A DNA stretch of 64,000 nucleotides from Blumeriella jaapii (taxonomy: Eukaryota; Ascomycota; Leotiomycetes; Helotiales; Drepanopezizaceae), in contig VWND01000021.1 in assembly GCA_009599575.1 (NCBI GenBank), positions 186,001 to 250,000 on the forward strand, read 5' to 3'. Shown here piece by piece: positions 60,490-64,000 of this stretch (positions within the stretch are counted from its first letter, which is position 1; every line of letters begins with the position of its first letter). The notes under the pieces are model-generated. The model was not told the origin of the DNA. It ran no database searches and was given only the letters and a program-made list of their open reading frames with translations. Made by a program: the position numbers and the translations under genes.

Positions 60490-62575
60490 GGTGGTATCTG
60501 TTTACTTCCAAGTATTTGTCGCTAAGCTAAGTTATTTCTCCATGGAAGTTTTGGAACACCTGCAGTGCGGTCAGTCTATTATATACTCGAGGGATGTTAG
60601 ATATTATCTGATGCCTTACAGAAATTGCACCATACCATCCACACTCTTTGTTTGTTTTCTCATAAATCGTAAATCCCCGCTCCTGATTCACGTGGCTGGT
60701 GGAGGAGTAACAATATTGATTCGTATCTGCGGATTGACAAGATGCAAGAGAAATTGCGTGCTACAATATTAGTTTCCAGCTTCTTGACGCATCTTGACAA
60801 CCACACCCAATCGTCTATTTTGTTGAGGCCTTTCTGCTTGTTCTGATTAGCACATATTGATACGAAACAAGATCAGGCGATTAAAGAAGCGACCCGTCTG
60901 ATAATGTTGCAATTCTTCCACGCCCTAATTCGCCAACTCTAGATGCTTTATCTATGACATCAAATCTCATCGACGCACAGCATATATGCAGCTCCGAAGG
61001 GTCCTTTTACTAATGCTCAGGCATATCGGGCGACAGTGTCCCGTATCTGGGCACAACATTCCGTCTCTGGCCTATGTCTAAATCGGCACGAATTCCCGTT
61101 GGTAAACTAGGAAGCTCGGCACAGTTTCTCCAGCAGTGAAGTTTCTTGGATTCGGGGCTTCCAACATGCAATTTACGGAGTTTAGTAGCTCTTTCCCTGT
61201 GTTAAAACCAATATGAGAATATAGAAAAGGACTTAGAGGCCATTAGTGCAAGCCCGGGGGTTTGGCTCGACTGAAGACTACCGCGAGGAACCAGAGGACG
61301 GTTCGGGGCGAGGCGAGACTTTTTCCGAATAAATATGCTATCCAGGTTCGCGTTTGAGTATCTGTGTTAGGTCGATATTGTATAGCTTATCGCAGCACGC
61401 CATTACTCTCGGTCAAAGTAAGCTACACAAGGGTGAATCGGGTCTAAGTTCTCCTCTGTGATCCGGAGCTTACGGTTATTAGAATTAAGGTCTAAAATGA
61501 ACACCAGAGGAGTATGATTTCATCTTTAAGCTCAATTTTCCTTACTTTGTTTCTTTTTCTGTGGGCTGATATCTTGAAATTATCTCTCGGGCATGAAATA
61601 ATCCCTTTAAACAAATAATATTATGCTGAATATTATAAACATTATAAACCAGATGTCTTCTCAATCTGTTTTTGACCAAACACAATTGTTATTACAATTA
61701 TTATCGCATAAATTGGTCTGTGATGGTTTGTAACAACGTCGCGTAGAAACTTTATTATTCATTTCTTTATCAACCAGGTTGACTAAGTTGATCGGGTTAT
61801 GGTATTCGGGCTCTCTGATTCACATGGGTGTAAAAACGGGATTTGGGAAAATCAGAATAACCGTGGTTGTGCAAAATCTGAACGTTAGTTATTGCGCAGG
61901 GCTTTATTTTTGACACCAGCCTCGACAGTATTCTGGCATGTAGAAAACTTGAAATAGAAGAGAAAAAGACGAACGGACGTATTGAAAATTTAACAGGAAC
62001 TGGTATCCAATGGTACGTGCTAGCTTGATGTGGAACTCGGTTGTTGTTTATTTGGACGCGATTTCATCGCTTGGTATGGAGCTATTCAAACGAACATGGA
62101 GCATCTCTAAATGTAGCACTAGGTCCTAGTATCTCAATGCTTTAATCAATCGAATCCCGGAGCTTAAGCAGCCAAATGATAAGGTGTTATGATAGTGTCA
62201 CGCTTCAGTCATGTGATCATAACATGACCGACAATGCTTGGTTAATGCAAATTATCACGATTCCACAGCTCATTATTACTGCAAGTCAACCATTACGTTC
62301 AAGATCACTGATTTCTTCCCTACGCTGGCTCATAGAATAACAATAGAACCGGCAATGAAAGGCTTAGAATGATCAAAAAACGAAGTCTGCTATGGTCTAG
62401 AAAATCCAACTCAGGACTTGAAACCCCGAGGAAAAGCAATAGCTCTTGGTGCTCCAAACATCCTTAGCTACTGATAAAAATGTTAAAACTAGATACTTGG
62501 CTCAAGATGAGTATCTGACTCTGCCTCCAACCCCTGATCGATTACAATTCCATCGTATGTGCATTTTCTGACACT
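60490..62575. other. Long intergenic region
   Basis: About 2.1 kb without a convincing gene. It is slightly AT-rich in places (61600-61740) but shows no RIP pattern or recognisable transposon. It should hold the dioxygenase promoter and the permease 3' UTR. Short frames on the plus strand lack homology features. Confidence 0.5.
60689..60694. promoter_or_regulatory. CACGTG palindrome upstream of the dioxygenase
   Basis: A perfect CACGTG about 200 bp upstream of the dioxygenase start. bHLH factors of the Cbf1 type bind this core and act in sulfur gene control in yeast. A 6-bp site occurs often by chance, so this is weak evidence. Confidence 0.2.
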
Positions 62576-64000
62576 TCAACCCCAGAGCGAGCAACCAACT
62601 CTTAACATTCGAGCCACACAAATGAGCGCAGTCCCAACAGCCACAGACAACCCAGAAAAAATGATCAGATATGTGAATCCGCCATCGTCAAGCGGAATCA
62701 AGATCCCTTGGATGGGCAGACTCGTCAAACTCCTAGTCATCGTCAGCCCAGCTTTGACTTGAACAGTACACAGGAGAATGCTGGGACGAAGAACTGCTTA
62801 CGCCAATCCAATGACAGTCTGGTACGTTCCGAACCTCTGTCCCAGCGTTGTCACGGGCCCCAACTCAGCGGCACACGGCATCATAACACTGATGAATGCG
62901 CCGCTGGTGAAGCCGTAGCAAGCGCTGAACGCAAATATCTGGGTGTTAGTGGCGTTTGTCTTCGTTTCAACAGGGAGCCAAAAGGCGAGCAGAGATACGG
63001 CGGTGGTAAAGGCGACGAGGGAGACGGAGTTGAACCGACCAAAGCAGTCAGCGAGATAAGCTGGCAGGATGCGGCCAAAGATAGATCCGGCGCTGCGGAG
63101 TTGAAAGGTTACTTGTGAGAAATATCATGTCCGTGGATAGTGTGACTTACTTGAGGACAACAATGGTATATACTGCGAGTTCGGTAGGGAAACCATGGGT
63201 CAGACTCATGGAGGGAAGGTAGTTCCATGGAGCGAAGAGGCCCCAACTAGAGCGCGCGTGGTCAGTCTCCCTCCCTAAGTTGATCTTGGGGTGGCTTACA
63301 CGACAAAGAAGGTGCCGAGGCAGTATACACTAAATGTAGCTTGCTTAAAAAGACACAAGTCTACCCAAGGTGTACCTTTCACCCAATTCTTCTTTGGCAG
63401 TCGGGGATGGATAAGGATACAGGCAAAAAGTCCCGTAAGACCTATGACGAGAGAGCCCCATCGGATAGCGGTGGCGAATCCATGATTCTGTATAAGAATG
63501 ATGAGGTAAAGTGAGTGAAGAACGCCACCTAGCAGCATTAAAAATCTGAAAACGACGAGGAGGGTGACCGGTGATACCTAGGCTACTACCGGCGAGCACA
63601 ATCCCGAGCGCCAATGCCTTCCGCTTTTCAAACCACTGTCCGACTGCTGTTGTAGCGCAACAAAACAATCCCCCAGCCGAGATCCCAAACACCACCCCTT
63701 GACAGAGAATGATCTGATAATAGGATGTGCAAAAGCTTAGTACAAAGACGGAGAGTGTACAGCCAATGGCGCAAGGAATAGTGACAACCTGGGTGCCGTA
63801 AGTGTCGACAATGCGGCCGAAAAAGGCGCCTCCAGTCCACCTGTAGGGTCGTCAGAATACTATGGCGGGAAAATGAAGGAAACCAACTTGCATAAGGAAC
63901 AATTGAGTGGTGAAGATCCATGATATCGTGGAGGGGTCGTGTTGACTGAGCAGATCCTGTTCATAGTAAGTCTGGAAGAGTCCCAGGCTGTGTTGGTGTC
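62576..64000 (-). CDS. MFS monocarboxylate-transporter-like permease (5' end beyond window)
   Basis: Plasma-membrane type carrier of the SLC16/MCT-like fungal group, for monocarboxylates or similar small acids. Exons in the window: 63892-64000 (incomplete), 63578-63840, 63300-63528, 63151-63246, 62802-63092, 62576-62732; introns 51, 49, 53, 58 and 69 nt. Motifs: LGLFQTYYEQDLLS after TM1, GRIVDTYG (loop 2-3 signature), QGVVFGISAGGLF, GQWFEKRKALALGI (TM4-5), GLFAPWNYLPSMSL, GRILPAYLADCFGRFN (loop 8-9 repeat of the MFS motif), GFTSGAFISVMMPCAAELG and the C-terminal ITH-less end GCSLWG. About 60-90 N-terminal residues, with TM1, are missing. The first intron seen has a GC donor (GCAAGT); only that choice keeps frame into WTGGAFFGR. 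Substrate not predictable. Confidence 0.9.

Noticed and set aside
60488..60772. Plus-strand open frame of 94 codons upstream of the dioxygenase
   Set aside because: No recognisable motif, overlaps the promoter region, and the composition is not gene-like.
53456..64000. A secondary-metabolite gene cluster
   Set aside because: No synthase, tailoring set or pathway regulator; the four genes are common housekeeping or nutrient genes.

Overview
The window comes from a filamentous ascomycete (Pezizomycotina). Two signs point there. The protein-coding genes at the right end carry many short introns (46-70 nt) with fungal splice signals. The left 53 kb is an AT-rich block of retrotransposons mutated in the style of repeat-induced point mutation (RIP): CpA/TpG almost absent, TpA in excess, CpG kept. 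I cannot name genus or species.

Layout, 1-53171: a nest of LTR retrotransposons, nearly all ruined by RIP. Family A is a large Ty3/Gypsy-type element (11.3 kb, 266-bp LTRs TGTAAAACGG...CTTTTACA, 4-bp target duplications). It is present as a left-truncated copy (1-8538, minus), two full-length copies (15981-27274 minus; 28127-39690 plus), two broken copies (43239-45939 minus; 45983-53171 plus) and one almost unmutated solo LTR (33054-33320). Family B is a chromodomain Ty3/Gypsy element (LTR about 414 bp, TGTCAGGAACC...CCTTACA), present twice: 8539-12281 minus, and a plus copy in pieces at 15756-15980, 27275-28126, 39691-40494 and 42283-43238. A Copia-type element lies at 12282-15755 (minus). 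Family C is a third Ty3/Gypsy element (46549-52949, minus, 266-bp LTRs TGTGACGA...TCGTCACA, TSD TAATC) sitting inside a family A LTR. Element D is a 1788-bp miniature, almost RIP-free LTR element (40495-42282, 172-bp LTRs, TSD ACTTA). The target duplications and the protein domains cut by each insertion give the insertion order.

53172-64000: normal-GC DNA with four genes, all on the minus strand: a TPR-repeat protein (53456-55180), a secreted dipeptidyl peptidase IV (55564-58187, six exons), a TauD/TfdA Fe(II)/2-oxoglutarate dioxygenase (59187-60489, four exons) and a monocarboxylate-transporter-like MFS permease (62576 to beyond 64000). The change from RIPed DNA to gene DNA falls exactly at the end of a family A LTR (53171/53172). 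The four genes do not form an obvious pathway. A peptidase, a sulfonate-type dioxygenase and a permease could all serve nutrient scavenging, but that is inference.

Most notable: (1) a 33-bp palindromic repeat found at four sites of family A and one site of unrelated family C, lying in inter-domain linkers of pol or in ORF2 and a multiple of three long; (2) a large unrecognised second reading frame of about 3.3 kb downstream of integrase in family A; (3) RIP-free recent insertions inside RIPed DNA; (4) GC-AG introns in three of the four genes.
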